Shown: positions 43,562 through 53,617, counted from the first letter of the stretch. The stretch: 64,000 nucleotides of DNA from Domibacillus enclensis (GCF_900156125.1 NZ_FTLX01000002.1:434001-498000); one strand, 5' to 3'. Numbers and translations are program-made. The notes: a model not told the origin generated them from the sequence alone.

Positions 43562-44113
43562 ATGATGAACTATAACATTCGTGGTGAAAATATTGAAGTG
43601 ACTCCGGCAATCCGTGAGCACGTAGAAAAGAAAATCAGCAAGCTGGAGCGTTATTTCACCGAAACTCCTAATGCGAATGTGCATGTCAATTTAAAAACGT
43701 ACAATAATACAAATGCAAAAGTGGAAGTAACCATTCCAATGAAAAATCTTGTTCTTCGCGCAGAAGAGCGCAACCCGGATTTGTATGCAGCTGTTGATTT
43801 GATTACGGATAAATTGGAGCGCCAAATCCGCAAGCATAAAACAAAAGTGAACCGCAAGTTCCGTGAAAAAGGCGAGCCGCAGGATTATTTCGCGGTGCAG
43901 GCTGAAAATGGAGCAGCGGAAGAAGAAAATGATGATATGCAAGTAGTCCGCACAAAGCAATTTGATCTGAAGCCAATGGATTCAGAAGAAGCCGTTCTTC
44001 AAATGAACCTTCTTGGACACAGCTTCTTTATTTACACAGATGCGGAAACCAACGGCACGAACATCGTGTATAAACGAAGCGATGGCAAGTACGGACTGAT
44101 TGAAACAAACTAA
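43562..44113 (+). CDS. hpf: Ribosome hibernation promoting factor, long form
   Basis: The 183-residue protein (YvyD in B. subtilis) dimerises 70S ribosomes into inactive 100S particles in stationary phase. The N-terminal ribosome-binding domain starts MNYNIRGENIEVTPAIREHV; the C-terminal dimerisation domain is VRTKQFDLKPMDSEEAVLQM ... LIETN. Two ATG codons at 43562 and 43565 follow AGGAGG; the first has better spacing. A GGGTAT at about 43509 could be a sigma-B -10 element, but its -35 is poor. Confidence 0.95.
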   Translation: MMNYNIRGENIEVTPAIREHVEKKISKLERYFTETPNANVHVNLKTYNNTNAKVEVTIPMKNLVLRAEERNPDLYAAVDLITDKLERQIRKHKTKVNRKFREKGEPQDYFAVQAENGAAEEENDDMQVVRTKQFDLKPMDSEEAVLQMNLLGHSFFIYTDAETNGTNIVYKRSDGKYGLIETN

Positions 44114-44125
44114 CGAAAACATACA

Positions 44126-44158
44126 AGAAGCCCTGCGTCTTTCGGGGGCTTCTTTTTT
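44126..44158 (+). terminator. Terminator after hpf
   Basis: Stem AGAAGCCC/GGGCTTCT around GCGTCTTTC with six Ts following. Confidence 0.8.
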
Positions 44159-44216
44159 GTGTTCACAATTCGTGGTATGATAGAGAGCGTGATTTTGCAC
44201 GAGGAGGAAACAATCA

Positions 44217-45266
44217 ATGTCAATTGGACGAAACGACCCATGCCTGTGCGGCAGCGGGAAAAAATATAAAAAGTGCTGTGGAAAAACAGAAGGAGCGGCG
44301 ATTGTGCAGGTGCTCGTCGAAGAAACGAGTGAAATGCAGCGGGAACTCATCGATTATGCGATGGAAAACCATTCGGCCATGCTGAAAAAAGAATTTCAGC
44401 CGCTGCTTCAGTCAAATGAAACGCTTCGGCAAAATGAACAGGTGTTTTTAGTGACGTTTGAAATCTGGGCGATTTTAACGCGGACAATCAAAGAGAATGA
44501 AACGATTTTAACAAAGTTTGTGAAAAAGCGCGTCCCCACTATCCCGCGCCAGCGCACAGCGGAAATCATCTCATCCTGGCTTGATTACCGCTTTATAGCG
44601 GGTGTCATTGAAGCCTGTGACGGTCCGGTTTATCAGGTCCGGGATATTCTAACAAATGAAACACACTCGATTCGTGCGCTGCGGAGTGTTGATTTAGTCG
44701 GCGCGTTTGTGACGGGGGCTTTATTGCCTCACGAAGGAGATCATACCTTCTTCATGACCGATTTTCATTTTGAAGCAGCACATGCGGAAGCCATGACGAA
44801 AGCGGTTCAAGCGAAATTCGAGGAGTCACCGTTTGATGACTCACAGGCGTTTTACACGCAAGACTTTGTAGGTGTGATGAACACGTTGTTTGAGGTGTAT
44901 GAACAGGATCATTCAGCAGTTGATTTAACAACACTGACATGGGAAAAGGATGCCCATCGCGAGACGGCAGAACACATTGAATCATCCTTCCAAAACGAAC
45001 AGCTGGGCCAGCCGGTTACACAAATGGCTGTACTGCTCTGGAATTACTACTGCGTGAAGGAAGATCCAGCGGTCCGGAAGCCGGAAGTCTTTACGGCCGC
45101 TTTAATCGGACTGCTGCAGGCGCACGGATTAGTGGAACAAAAAGAATCCAAAGCAGCCATTGCCGGCCGCTATGCCATTTCTGCTTCTACACTTTCAAAG
45201 CGGCAAAAAGAGATGGAGGCTGTTCTGGAGGAAAAGCTTCAGGCAGCAGTGAACAGCCAAAAATAA
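44217..45266 (+). CDS. SEC-C motif protein upstream of secA
   Basis: The 349-residue protein starts with a zinc-binding SEC-C motif ([18 protein letters not shown] at residues 4-21), almost identical to the tail of SecA encoded next door. The remainder is mostly helical with no domain I recognise; a short helix-turn-helix-like segment ([17 protein letters not shown]) lies near the C-terminus. The motif normally binds SecB or ribosomes. The adjacent position suggests, without proof, a link to protein export or ribosome contact. GAGGAGG precedes the start. Confidence 0.75.
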   Translation: MSIGRNDPCLCGSGKKYKKCCGKTEGAAIVQVLVEETSEMQRELIDYAMENHSAMLKKEFQPLLQSNETLRQNEQVFLVTFEIWAILTRTIKENETILTKFVKKRVPTIPRQRTAEIISSWLDYRFIAGVIEACDGPVYQVRDILTNETHSIRALRSVDLVGAFVTGALLPHEGDHTFFMTDFHFEAAHAEAMTKAVQAKFEESPFDDSQAFYTQDFVGVMNTLFEVYEQDHSAVDLTTLTWEKDAHRETAEHIESSFQNEQLGQPVTQMAVLLWNYYCVKEDPAVRKPEVFTAALIGLLQAHGLVEQKESKAAIAGRYAISASTLSKRQKEMEAVLEEKLQAAVNSQK

Positions 45267-45362
45267 AACCGTATGAGTGTACGCGCATCCTTAGACATGG
45301 TACTATTAAATAGGAAAAATGCGAAGGTTTCGCCCTGTTGAACCTGAAAAGGAGCGTTTTAA

Positions 45363-47873
45363 ATGGGTTTATTAAATAAAGTATTTGATGCAAATAAAAA
45401 AGAAGTTAAAAAGCTTGAGAAAATGGCAGAAAAAGTGGAAGCGCTGGCTGACGAAACGGCAGCGCTCTCTGATCTGGCCCTAAAAGCAAAAACAGAAGAG
45501 TTCAAAGAGCGGTATCAAAAAGGCGAATCCCTGGATAAGCTCCTGACGGAAGCATTTGCGGTTGTCCGTGAAGCAGCAAAACGGGTGCTCGGTCTTTATC
45601 CGTACCGTGTTCAGCTTATGGGGGGGATCGCCCTTCATGAAGGCAATATCTCCGAGATGAAAACCGGTGAAGGGAAAACGCTGACGGCGACAATGCCGGT
45701 TTATTTAAATGCGATTTCCGGCAAAGGGGTTCATGTCATCACAGTCAACGAATACTTGGCGTCGCGTGATGCAGAAGAGATGGGCCGCCTTTACGAATTT
45801 CTTGGCCTGACAGTGGGCTTGAACTTAAACAGCCTGTCGAAGGAACAGAAAAAAGAAGCGTACGAAGCTGATATTACGTACGGAACAAACAACGAATTCG
45901 GCTTTGACTATTTGCGCGATAACATGGTCGTTTACAAGGAGCATAAAGTTCAGCGCCCGCTTCATTATGCCGTTATCGATGAAGTCGATTCCATCCTGGT
46001 GGATGAAGCGCGGACACCGCTTATCATCTCTGGCCAGGCCGCAAAGTCCACACAGCTGTACATTCATGCGTTTGCTTTTGTACGTACGCTCAAGGAAGAC
46101 GAAGACTTCACTGTTGATATTAAAACGAAAAGCGTTTTGTTAACAGAAGAAGGGATGACGAAAGCGGAAAAAGCATTCGGCATTGAGAATTTATTCGATT
46201 TAAAACACGTCGGCTTGAATCATCACATTACACAGGCGCTAAAAGCCCGTGTCACGATGCACCGTGACGTTGATTATGTTGTGCAGGACGGCGAAGTCGT
46301 GATTGTCGACCAGTTTACCGGCCGTTTAATGAAAGGACGCCGTTACTCGGATGGGCTTCACCAGGCCATTGAGGCAAAAGAAGGCGTCAACATTCAAAAT
46401 GAAAGCATGACAATGGCGACCATCACCTTCCAGAACTTCTTCCGTATGTATGAAAAGCTTTCCGGTATGACCGGAACGGCGAAAACGGAAGAAGAAGAGT
46501 TCCGCAATATTTACAACATGCGCGTGATTGCGATTCCGACAAACCGTCCTGTTGCCCGTGATGACCGTGCGGATTTGATTTACGCGACGATGAACGGCAA
46601 ATTTATGGCGGTTGTGGAAGACATTTATGAGCGCTACCAGAAAAAGCAGCCCGTTTTAGTCGGCACCGTTGCGATTGAAACATCCGAGCTCATTTCTGCC
46701 CACTTAAAGAAAAAAGGCGTTCCGCATAACGTATTGAATGCGAAAAACCATGAAAGTGAAGCGGAAATCATTTTAAATGCCGGTCAGCCTGGCGTTGTGA
46801 CGATTGCCACGAACATGGCCGGACGCGGAACGGATATTAAGCTTGGCGAGGGCGTAAAGGAACTCGGCGGCTTAGCGGTTATCGGGACCGAGCGCCACGA
46901 GTCACGCCGGATTGATAATCAGCTTCGCGGACGTTCTGGACGCCAGGGCGACCCGGGTGTCACACAGTTTTACTTATCAATGGAAGATGAATTAATGCGC
47001 CGTTTTGGCTCGGACAATATGAAGTCGATGATGTCGAAGCTTGGCATGGACGACACGCAGCCGATTCAAAGCAAAATGGTGTCCCGTGCTGTGGAGTCTG
47101 CCCAGAAGCGGGTAGAAGGCAACAACTTTGACGCACGGAAACGTCTTCTTGAATATGATGATGTATTGCGCCAGCAGCGTGAAATTATTTATAAGCAGCG
47201 TGATGAAGTGCTTGAGTCAGAAAACTTGCGTGCGATTTTGGAAGACATGGTCATTAAAGCGATCGCAGCCACGATTGCGGCTCATGCAAATGATGATGAA
47301 GCCGGGGAGCCATTCAACGCAGAAGGCATTGCGGACGCGGTGAACGCCAATTTACTTGAGGAAAATGCGGTAACGGCTGACGAGCTGCGCGGCAAGGATC
47401 TTGATGGCATCAGCAGCATCATTACGGACAAAGTAATGGCCCGCTACAATGCGCGTGAAGAGCAGCTTGGCGCGGAACAAATGCGTGAATTTGAAAAGGT
47501 GGTCTTGCTTCGTGCGGTTGACTCGAAATGGATTAACCATATCGATGCCATGGACCAGCTGCGCCAGGGAATTCATTTGCGTGCTTACGGCCAGATTGAT
47601 CCGCTTCGCGAGTATCAAAATGAAGGCTTTGCGATGTTTGAGCAAATGATTACAGCCATCAATGAAGAAGCATCCAAATATGTGATGAAAGCGGAAATCC
47701 GCAGCAACCTGGAGCGGCAGGAAGTCGCAAAGGGCCAGGCGGTAAATCCAAAAGAAGACGAAGGCGTCAAAAAGAAAAAACCGCTTCGCAAAGCGCCGGA
47801 AATCGGACGCAACGAGCTATGCCCGTGCGGCAGCGGCAAAAAATATAAAAACTGTCACGGTGCGGAGGAATAA
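45363..47873 (+). CDS. secA: Preprotein translocase ATPase SecA
   Basis: At 836 residues this is a normal-length SecA, the motor that pushes secreted proteins through SecYEG. Motifs include [64 protein letters not shown] and [11 protein letters not shown]. The C-terminal SEC-C zinc motif [15 protein letters not shown] is intact. AAAAGGAG precedes the start. It is followed 64 bases later by prfB, as in B. subtilis. Confidence 0.98.
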   Translation: MGLLNKVFDANKKEVKKLEKMAEKVEALADETAALSDLALKAKTEEFKERYQKGESLDKLLTEAFAVVREAAKRVLGLYPYRVQLMGGIALHEGNISEMKTGEGKTLTATMPVYLNAISGKGVHVITVNEYLASRDAEEMGRLYEFLGLTVGLNLNSLSKEQKKEAYEADITYGTNNEFGFDYLRDNMVVYKEHKVQRPLHYAVIDEVDSILVDEARTPLIISGQAAKSTQLYIHAFAFVRTLKEDEDFTVDIKTKSVLLTEEGMTKAEKAFGIENLFDLKHVGLNHHITQALKARVTMHRDVDYVVQDGEVVIVDQFTGRLMKGRRYSDGLHQAIEAKEGVNIQNESMTMATITFQNFFRMYEKLSGMTGTAKTEEEEFRNIYNMRVIAIPTNRPVARDDRADLIYATMNGKFMAVVEDIYERYQKKQPVLVGTVAIETSELISAHLKKKGVPHNVLNAKNHESEAEIILNAGQPGVVTIATNMAGRGTDIKLGEGVKELGGLAVIGTERHESRRIDNQLRGRSGRQGDPGVTQFYLSMEDELMRRFGSDNMKSMMSKLGMDDTQPIQSKMVSRAVESAQKRVEGNNFDARKRLLEYDDVLRQQREIIYKQRDEVLESENLRAILEDMVIKAIAATIAAHANDDEAGEPFNAEGIADAVNANLLEENAVTADELRGKDLDGISSIITDKVMARYNAREEQLGAEQMREFEKVVLLRAVDSKWINHIDAMDQLRQGIHLRAYGQIDPLREYQNEGFAMFEQMITAINEEASKYVMKAEIRSNLERQEVAKGQAVNPKEDEGVKKKKPLRKAPEIGRNELCPCGSGKKYKNCHGAEE

Positions 47874-47937
47874 TACCTCGCCAGGACAACATGCAGGCAC
47901 GTTCGACAAACTTTAAATTTAACCCGAGGTGGAACAG

Positions 47938-49036
47938 ATGGAACTATTTGAAATTCGCAATACGCTAGACAATTCAGCCGAAAAATTGGCGGACTTCAGG
48001 GGGTCTCTTTGACTTAGAAAACAAAGAGGCACGAATGGCGGAGCTTGAAGACCGCATGCTTGACCCTGAGTTTTGGAACGATCAAAATAGCGCACAAACG
48101 GTTATCAACGAATCAAATGCGCTAAAAGAGATGGTTAATGAATACAAAGACCTTGTCGAAACACAAGAAAACCTTGAGATGACGCATGAATTGCTAAAAG
48201 AAGAAAACGATGAAGATTTGCATGTGGAACTTATTGAGGAAATGAAACAATTCAGTGCGCGGCTTGAGCAGTATGAGCTTCAAATGCTTCTTAGTGAGCA
48301 GCACGATAAAAATAATGCGATCCTTGAGCTGCATCCTGGCGCAGGCGGCACGGAGTCCCAGGACTGGGCGTCATTGCTGCTTCGGATGTACACGCGCTGG
48401 GCGGAAAAACGCGGCTTTAAAGTGGAAACGATCGATTATCTGCCAGGCGACGAAGCCGGTGTGAAAAGCGTGACGCTTTTGATCAAGGGACATAATGCAT
48501 ACGGCTATTTAAAAGCGGAAAAAGGCGTTCACCGTCTTGTCCGGATTTCACCATTTGATTCATCAGGCCGCCGCCACACGTCTTTCGTATCGTGTGAAGT
48601 GATGCCCGAATTCAATGAGGAAATTGAAATTGATATCCGCACGGAAGATTTAAAAGTGGATACGTACCGTGCAAGCGGCGCCGGCGGGCAGCACATCAAT
48701 ACGACCGATTCAGCTGTTCGGATTACCCATATTCCGACAGGAGTCGTCGTGACCTGCCAGACCGAGCGTTCACAGATTAAAAACCGTGAGCATGCGATGA
48801 AAATGCTTAAAGGGAAATTGTATCAGCGCCGCCTGGAGGAGCAGGAAGCCGAGCTTCTTGAAATCCGCGGCGAACAAAAGGAAATCGGCTGGGGAAGCCA
48901 GATTCGTTCATACGTGTTCCATCCATACTCCATGGTGAAGGATCATCGGACAAACGAAGAAACGGGGAATATCCAGGCCGTTATGGATGGCGACATCAGT
49001 GCGTTTATCAACGCCTACCTCCGATCACGTCTATAA
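47938..49036 (+). CDS. prfB: Peptide chain release factor 2 (programmed +1 frameshift)
   Basis: Translation starts at ATG 47938 (GAGGTGGAA upstream) and reads 24 codons to CTT at 48007-48009, then meets TGA at 48010. A +1 shift skips base 48010 and continues with GAC at 48011 to the stop at 49036, giving about 365 residues. Domains are normal: the tRNA-mimic motif [11 protein letters not shown] and the GGQ loop in [21 protein letters not shown]2 recognises UGA and UAA. The in-frame UGA lets RF2 limit its own synthesis. Confidence 0.97.
47998..48013 (+). promoter_or_regulatory. prfB autoregulatory frameshift site
   Basis: AGGGGGTCTCTTTGAC holds an internal Shine-Dalgarno-like AGGGGG, the slippery CTT and the UGA stop followed by C. 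This is the conserved bacterial RF2 layout. Confidence 0.95.
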
Positions 49037-49041
49037 GCAAA

Positions 49042-49075
49042 AAAAAGCTGTCTCAGCCGAGGCAGCTTTTTTTTA
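49042..49075. terminator. Terminator between prfB and the convergent peptidase gene
   Basis: Stem AAAAAAGCTG-CTC/GAG-GCAGCTTTTTT with a short loop; both strands carry T runs. Confidence 0.85.
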
Positions 49076-50047
49076 TTTCTTTTGCCGGTCTGTCTGCTCC
49101 CAGTGAGAAAGCGATGGATACGGGTCAAATGCCCATTCGGTCCGGCCGTTGTATTTATACATACCGTAATGAAGATGAGGCGGAAACAAGCCGGATGTTC
49201 CTTGCTTTCCATAGCCGGAGCTGCCGACGTAGCCGAGGACAGTTCCAGGCTTTACAATCATGCCTTCCTTCATGTTTTCAGCGAAGCCGGACAGGTGAGC
49301 ATAGTAATGATACACGTTTTGTGCATCCCGCAGCCCGATTCGCCAGCCACCGTATTCATTCCAACCTTTCACCTCGATGATGCCGTATGTGGTAGCCTGC
49401 ACCGGGACACCATAAGAGGCAAACAAATCAGTTCCTTCATGAATACGCCGTCCGCCCCAGCCGCGATTGTCTCCCCACGTGCTCCGGTAGCTATAATCGT
49501 GCCCGAGCGGCAGTGGAAACGAGTGATCATCAAGCTGAATCGTATCGAAGTGCTCATAAAGAGCGGCAATGGTCAAAATCTGATTGACCGTTTCATCTTT
49601 TTTGTAATAGCTTTTTAACGATTTTTTGATGTCCTTTTCGCTGTAGCCATTTTTCGTCAGCACGTGCGCCATTGTCGCAAAGATATCATCTGGATCATTT
49701 GGATCGGCTTTTCCGTCGGCGTTGCCATCCGCTCCTTTTCCGCCAAAAAAAGAAAGAAGGGCTGGTGAGGTGTTTTCTTTGACCGGGTTTAGCTTTCCGG
49801 ACCAGAACGAGCGTGAAAAGTGGATAGCAGCGGGGCCGTCTTTATCCGGAATATCATCTCGAACCGCCTGGATATTGCGTTCATATTGATCAACGGCGGC
49901 CATGTAATACCATGGAATCAGCATGGTTTTTTCCACTTTTTCGTAAAATGCCATTCGTTCTGTTAGCCGTTCCTCTGCGGAAGCAGGCAGGGCAAAAAAG
50001 GAATAAAACACAAAGCCTGCCCCGATCAGCCATCTCCGAGTTGCCAT
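49073..50047 (-). CDS. lytH: M23-family peptidase, LytH-like
   Basis: The 324-residue exported protein has a signal peptide (MATRRWLIGAGFVFYSFFAL, cut after ASA), a helical middle part and a C-terminal LytM/M23 domain with zinc ligands in RIHEGTDLFA, YYAHLSGF and PPHLHYGMY. Length and layout match B. subtilis LytH (YunA), a sporulation L-Ala-D-Glu endopeptidase that trims stem peptides in the spore cortex. GGAGGGG precedes the start. Its neighbours in this window are spore genes, which supports the role, though no clear sigma-K promoter was found. Confidence 0.8.
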   Translation of the reverse strand: MATRRWLIGAGFVFYSFFALPASAEERLTERMAFYEKVEKTMLIPWYYMAAVDQYERNIQAVRDDIPDKDGPAAIHFSRSFWSGKLNPVKENTSPALLSFFGGKGADGNADGKADPNDPDDIFATMAHVLTKNGYSEKDIKKSLKSYYKKDETVNQILTIAALYEHFDTIQLDDHSFPLPLGHDYSYRSTWGDNRGWGGRRIHEGTDLFASYGVPVQATTYGIIEVKGWNEYGGWRIGLRDAQNVYHYYAHLSGFAENMKEGMIVKPGTVLGYVGSSGYGKQGTSGLFPPHLHYGMYKYNGRTEWAFDPYPSLSHWEQTDRQKK

Positions 50048-50120
50048 TCATACCCCTCCGTTCGTTTACGAAAAGTAGTGTACCCATCCTGCCCGTAAAA
50101 TGGCCTGTTACTTATTGGTT

Positions 50121-50150
50121 GAATAAACAGCCCTTTTTTTTGCCACGCTA
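50121..50150 (+). promoter_or_regulatory. Candidate sigma-G promoter of the spoVA-like operon
   Basis: GAATA, 18 bases, CACGCTA fits the forespore pattern GHATR-N18-CATNHTA with one mismatch, 33 bases before the first gene. Confidence 0.5.
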
Positions 50151-50183
50151 TCACTGTTCAGATGAAAAAGGAGGAAGATCACA

Positions 50184-50390
50184 ATGACCGTAATAAATGA
50201 TGTAAAAACAACAATGGCCGGCCTTAAAACGGTGCAGGCAAGCTTTGAAACCTTTTCGCTCAGCACCGATAATCAGCAGGCGAAAACACTCTATGAAGAG
50301 GCGGCAAAGCAAACGCAAGGAATCATTGATCAATTCGGACCGCGCATTGAGCAAATGATGCAGGAAGAGCCGCAATACCGGCAATCGTAA
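50184..50390 (+). CDS. DUF1657 small protein (spoVA2mob type), first copy
   Basis: The 68-residue protein (MTVINDVKTTMAGLKTVQAS) is a helical DUF1657 member. Genes of this family flank spoVAC/spoVAD in the spoVA2mob operons that raise spore heat resistance in bacilli. AAGGAGG lies upstream. It is the first gene of a five-gene operon. Confidence 0.85.
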   Translation: MTVINDVKTTMAGLKTVQASFETFSLSTDNQQAKTLYEEAAKQTQGIIDQFGPRIEQMMQEEPQYRQS

Positions 50391-50402
50391 AGGGGAAGTA
50401 TC

Positions 50403-50882
50403 ATGGCGGATAATGAAAAAAAGATGCTGACGCCGGTCCAGCAGGAATACCAGGCGCTGCAAAAGCAGGTTGAAGTAAAGCGGCCGGTGCTTCGAAACTG
50501 TGTGAATGCATTTCTGGTGGGCGGCTTGATTTGTGCGATTGGCCAGGCCGTTCAATACTTTTTTATTTTCTTTTTTGATTTCACCGAGCAGACGGCGGGC
50601 AATCCGACAGCCGGTACGATGATTTTTATTGCGATGATTTTAACGGGTGCGGGCGTTTATGATCGGATTGCCCAGTTTGCGGGAGCAGGCTCCGCTGTTC
50701 CGCTCACGGGCTTTGGCAATGCGGTGATTTCCGCTGCGATTGAGCACCGGACGGAAGGCTTCGTGCTCGGTGTTGGCGGAAACATGTTTAAGCTGGCCGG
50801 CTCGGTGATTTTGTTCGGTGTGTTTTCCGCGTTTATTGTAGCGACGATTAAAACACTGTTAACACAATGGGGTGGGCTGTAA
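50403..50882 (+). CDS. spoVAC: Stage V sporulation protein AC
   Basis: The 159-residue membrane protein has the SpoVAC start LTPVQQEYQALQKQVEVKRP and the core AGAGSAVPLTGFGNAVISAA and LGVGGNMFKLAGSVILFG. It forms part of the channel that moves Ca-dipicolinate into the forespore and out on germination. The stop codon overlaps the spoVAD start by one base. Confidence 0.93.
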   Translation: MADNEKKMLTPVQQEYQALQKQVEVKRPVLRNCVNAFLVGGLICAIGQAVQYFFIFFFDFTEQTAGNPTAGTMIFIAMILTGAGVYDRIAQFAGAGSAVPLTGFGNAVISAAIEHRTEGFVLGVGGNMFKLAGSVILFGVFSAFIVATIKTLLTQWGGL

Positions 50883-51901
50883 TGCTGAAGGGTCATCAAA
50901 CGTGGGAATTCGACCGGAAGCCTGTTATTCTCGCAACAGGTACGGTTGGCGGTCCTTTTGAAGCAAACGGAGAGCTTGCGGAGGACTTTGACTTGCTGCA
51001 CGAGGATTTATGGATCGGGCAGGAATCGTATGAAAAAGCGCACAGGCTCCTGTTTGAAGAAGCCTGTCAAAAAGCGATGGAAAAAGGCGGTCTCCGAAAG
51101 GAACAGGTTCAGTTTATATTAGGAGGGGATCTCATTAATCAGATCACGCCGACGAGCCTGGCCTGCCGGACGCTTGGTGCCCCCTACATCGGACTGTTCG
51201 GGGCCTGCTCCACCTCGATGGAGGGCCTTGCGCTCGGAGCGATGATTATGAATGGCCGAGGGGCGGATTATCTTTTAACCGGTGCATCGAGTCACAACGC
51301 TGCTGTGGAAAAGCAGTTTCGTTATCCGACTGAATATGGCGGCCAAAAGCCGCCCACCTCGCAATGGACCGTGACCGGAGCGGGCGCCGCTTTATTGGCG
51401 GGAGAAGGCGATGGACCGCGAGTCACATCGGCGACGATTGGGCGGGTCATCGATATGGGGCTGTCTGATCCGTTTAATATGGGCGGGGCGATGGCACCGG
51501 CTGCGGTTGAAACGATCGAATCCCATTTAAGAGACCGGGGAATTGATGCTTCTTATTACGACTTGATTGTCACGGGCGATTTAGGAGAAATCGGACATAC
51601 AGTGTCCCTTCGACTGTTTGAAAAGCACGGTACGCCGATTCAGGAAAATCAGTATAAGGACTGCGGAATGATGATTTACAGGAAGGGCCAGCCTGTGTTC
51701 TCGGGGGCGAGCGGCCCTGGCTGCTCGGCGGTCGTCGTATACGGGCACTTGCTGAACCGGATGAAAAGGGGCGAGTTGAAGCGGCTGCTTGTCGTTGCGA
51801 CAGGCGCCCTCCTGTCCCCGCTAACATATCAGCAGGGAGAGTCTATTCCGTGTATTGCCCATGCCGTGTCCATTGAAATGGTGAAGGAGAGGGGATCATG
51901 A
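50882..51901 (+). CDS. spoVAD: Stage V sporulation protein AD
   Basis: The 339-residue protein has the thiolase-like fold of SpoVAD, which binds dipicolinic acid at the inner spore membrane. Recognisable parts are VILATGTVGGPFEANGELA, FGACSTSMEGLALGAMIMNG and SASGPGCSAVVVYGH-like sequence near the C-terminus. The ATG at 50882 is joined to spoVAC. It ends in an ATGA overlap with the second DUF1657 gene, leaving no room for spoVAE. Confidence 0.94.
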   Translation: MLKGHQTWEFDRKPVILATGTVGGPFEANGELAEDFDLLHEDLWIGQESYEKAHRLLFEEACQKAMEKGGLRKEQVQFILGGDLINQITPTSLACRTLGAPYIGLFGACSTSMEGLALGAMIMNGRGADYLLTGASSHNAAVEKQFRYPTEYGGQKPPTSQWTVTGAGAALLAGEGDGPRVTSATIGRVIDMGLSDPFNMGGAMAPAAVETIESHLRDRGIDASYYDLIVTGDLGEIGHTVSLRLFEKHGTPIQENQYKDCGMMIYRKGQPVFSGASGPGCSAVVVYGHLLNRMKRGELKRLLVVATGALLSPLTYQQGESIPCIAHAVSIEMVKERGS

Positions 51902-52104
51902 CCGTTGCAGCAGAGGTGAAACAGTGTTTAGCGAGCTTGAAAAACATCGAAGCCGGTCTTTCGACGATGGCGCTTCTTGCGCAGGATGATGAGTCCAGGC
52001 AAACTCTTCACGAAGCGATGATGACAGTAAGTGATACTGTTGAAGATGTGAAAAGCAGAGTCGGGGAGCTTGAACGGCAGGAGGCGGAGTACAAAGGATT
52101 TTAA
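51898..52104 (+). CDS. DUF1657 small protein, second copy
   Basis: This 68-residue helical protein (MTVAAEVKQCLASLKNIEAG) is paralogous to the product of 50184-50390. In spoVA2mob operons the second DUF1657 gene follows spoVAEb; here it directly follows spoVAD with a four-base overlap. Confidence 0.85.
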   Translation: MTVAAEVKQCLASLKNIEAGLSTMALLAQDDESRQTLHEAMMTVSDTVEDVKSRVGELERQEAEYKGF

Positions 52105-52124
52105 AAGGCCAGGAGGTGGGTGCC

Positions 52125-52985
52125 GTGCCAGAATGGGTGGAAGTCGGTCTGCGCGGGCTGCTGTTTTTACTAGTGTTGTTTGTTATGACCAAGCTTCTCG
52201 GGAAAAAGCAGCTGTCACAGCTGTCTTTTTTTGAATACGTAACAGGCATTACCGTCGGAAGTATCGGGGCGGAGGTCGTCACAGGTCTTGACCGGAATAT
52301 TTTCCACGGAATCGTCGGTGTCGTTGTGTTTACATTCGTCCCTTTTCTCGTCGGACTTCTATCAATGAAAAGCAAGAAGTTCCGTACACTTGTCGAAGGA
52401 AAAGGGGTTGTCTTCATTAAAAACGGCAAGGTTATGGAAGAAAACCTGAAAAAGGAACGGTATTCAACAGATGAGCTGCTCGAGCTGCTGCGTCAAAAGG
52501 ATGTGTTTCAAGTAGCGGACGTGGAGTTTGCGGTGCTGGAGGCGTCAGGTGATTTAAGCGTTCTCTTAAAAAAGGAAAACCAGCCGATTACATTAAATAT
52601 GCTCGGAATAAAGGTCCCGCCTGTGAAGGAGCCGCAAACCGTTATTATGGATGGGAAAATTCTCGATGAACCATTGGCCACGATCAATTTAAACCGCGGC
52701 TGGCTGATGGGGGAAATCGATAAGCTGGGGCTGACCGTTGATAACATTTTTCTGGCGCAGGTGGATTCCTCCGGGCAGCTGACGGTGGATGTGTTTGATG
52801 ACAAGCTGGATGTTCCGCCTCCACAGGAGAAGGAAATGCTTTTAGCGTCGCTGAAAAAGTGCCAGGCCGATTTGGAATCCTTTGCGCTCGCGACGGAAGC
52901 AGCAGACGCGAAGGCCATGTACTCGTTACATAGCGAACGTCTGCAGCAGGTCCTGAAAAAGCTCGATCCCCTGTTAAAAGGGTGA
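52125..52985 (+). CDS. 2Duf protein: DUF421 membrane domain fused to DUF1657
   Basis: The 286-residue protein begins with three membrane helices and the DUF421 (YetF) region (MTKLLGKKQLSQLSFFEYVT, GSIGAEVV) and continues with the cytosolic YetF-type domain. Its last 60 residues (MLLASLKKCQADLESFALAT) repeat the DUF1657 pattern of the two small neighbours. This fusion is the 2Duf protein of spoVA2mob operons, reported to stabilise the inner spore membrane and raise wet-heat resistance. A GTG start at 52125 is favoured by AGGAGG eight bases upstream. Confidence 0.88.
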   Translation: MPEWVEVGLRGLLFLLVLFVMTKLLGKKQLSQLSFFEYVTGITVGSIGAEVVTGLDRNIFHGIVGVVVFTFVPFLVGLLSMKSKKFRTLVEGKGVVFIKNGKVMEENLKKERYSTDELLELLRQKDVFQVADVEFAVLEASGDLSVLLKKENQPITLNMLGIKVPPVKEPQTVIMDGKILDEPLATINLNRGWLMGEIDKLGLTVDNIFLAQVDSSGQLTVDVFDDKLDVPPPQEKEMLLASLKKCQADLESFALATEAADAKAMYSLHSERLQQVLKKLDPLLKG

Positions 52986-53132
52986 GGGGGCGTTTTCTTT
53001 TCAGGCGGCAAGGGAATGAAAAAGGTAGAAGTCAATCTTGCCTTTTTCGTCACGTATGACCGTCTACGCAAATGGGTATGTTTGGTATACTAACAAAGGA
53101 GTTAAAACCAGTTCATGAGGGGGACATGTAAA

Positions 53133-53507
53133 ATGGAATGGAAAAAATCAGTGTTGGCACTTATACTTGGCTCGTCCGTTGCGCTTGCAGCGTGCGGAGG
53201 CGGAGAAGAGGATGCGGCGGTTGAGGAAACAGAGCCACAGACCGAAACAGAAGCGCCGGCAACAGATGAGGGTGCAGAAGAAACAACTGCTTCCGCTGGC
53301 GAAGAAGTATATAAGCAGAGCTGCTTAAGCTGTCATGGCGGCAATCTGGAAGGCGGATTCGGACCGGCACTTGACACAATTGGATCAAAAATGAGCGAGG
53401 AAGACATTTTAAGCGTCATTGAAAACGGACAAGGGCAAATGCCGCCGAACGTTGTAGAAGGCGAAGACGCACAGGCCGTTGCAGCCTGGCTGTCAGAAAA
53501 AAAATAA
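53133..53507 (+). CDS. cccB: Cytochrome c551-type lipoprotein CccB
   Basis: The 124-residue protein has a lipoprotein signal with lipobox LAAC, an acidic linker and a small cytochrome c domain: the haem site SCLSCHGGNLEG and the axial methionine in GQGQMPPNVV. It carries electrons on the outer membrane face to a terminal oxidase. Its place between prfB and ftsE matches B. subtilis cccB. The start at 53133 follows GAGGGGG. Confidence 0.92.
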   Translation: MEWKKSVLALILGSSVALAACGGGEEDAAVEETEPQTETEAPATDEGAEETTASAGEEVYKQSCLSCHGGNLEGGFGPALDTIGSKMSEEDILSVIENGQGQMPPNVVEGEDAQAVAAWLSEKK

Positions 53508-53515
53508 GAAACCTA

Positions 53516-53546
53516 AAGAAGAACCGGCCCTGTGCCGGTTCTTTTC
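53516..53546 (+). terminator. Terminator after cccB
   Basis: Stem GAACCGGC/GCCGGTTC with a short loop and TTTTCC tail. Confidence 0.8.
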
Positions 53547-53617
53547 CTGTTCAAAAAAGAATGTGTTAATGAAAAGCAGGGGACGTTCTCTCTTTTTCAA
53601 AGTTACTGTGCTTGCGC

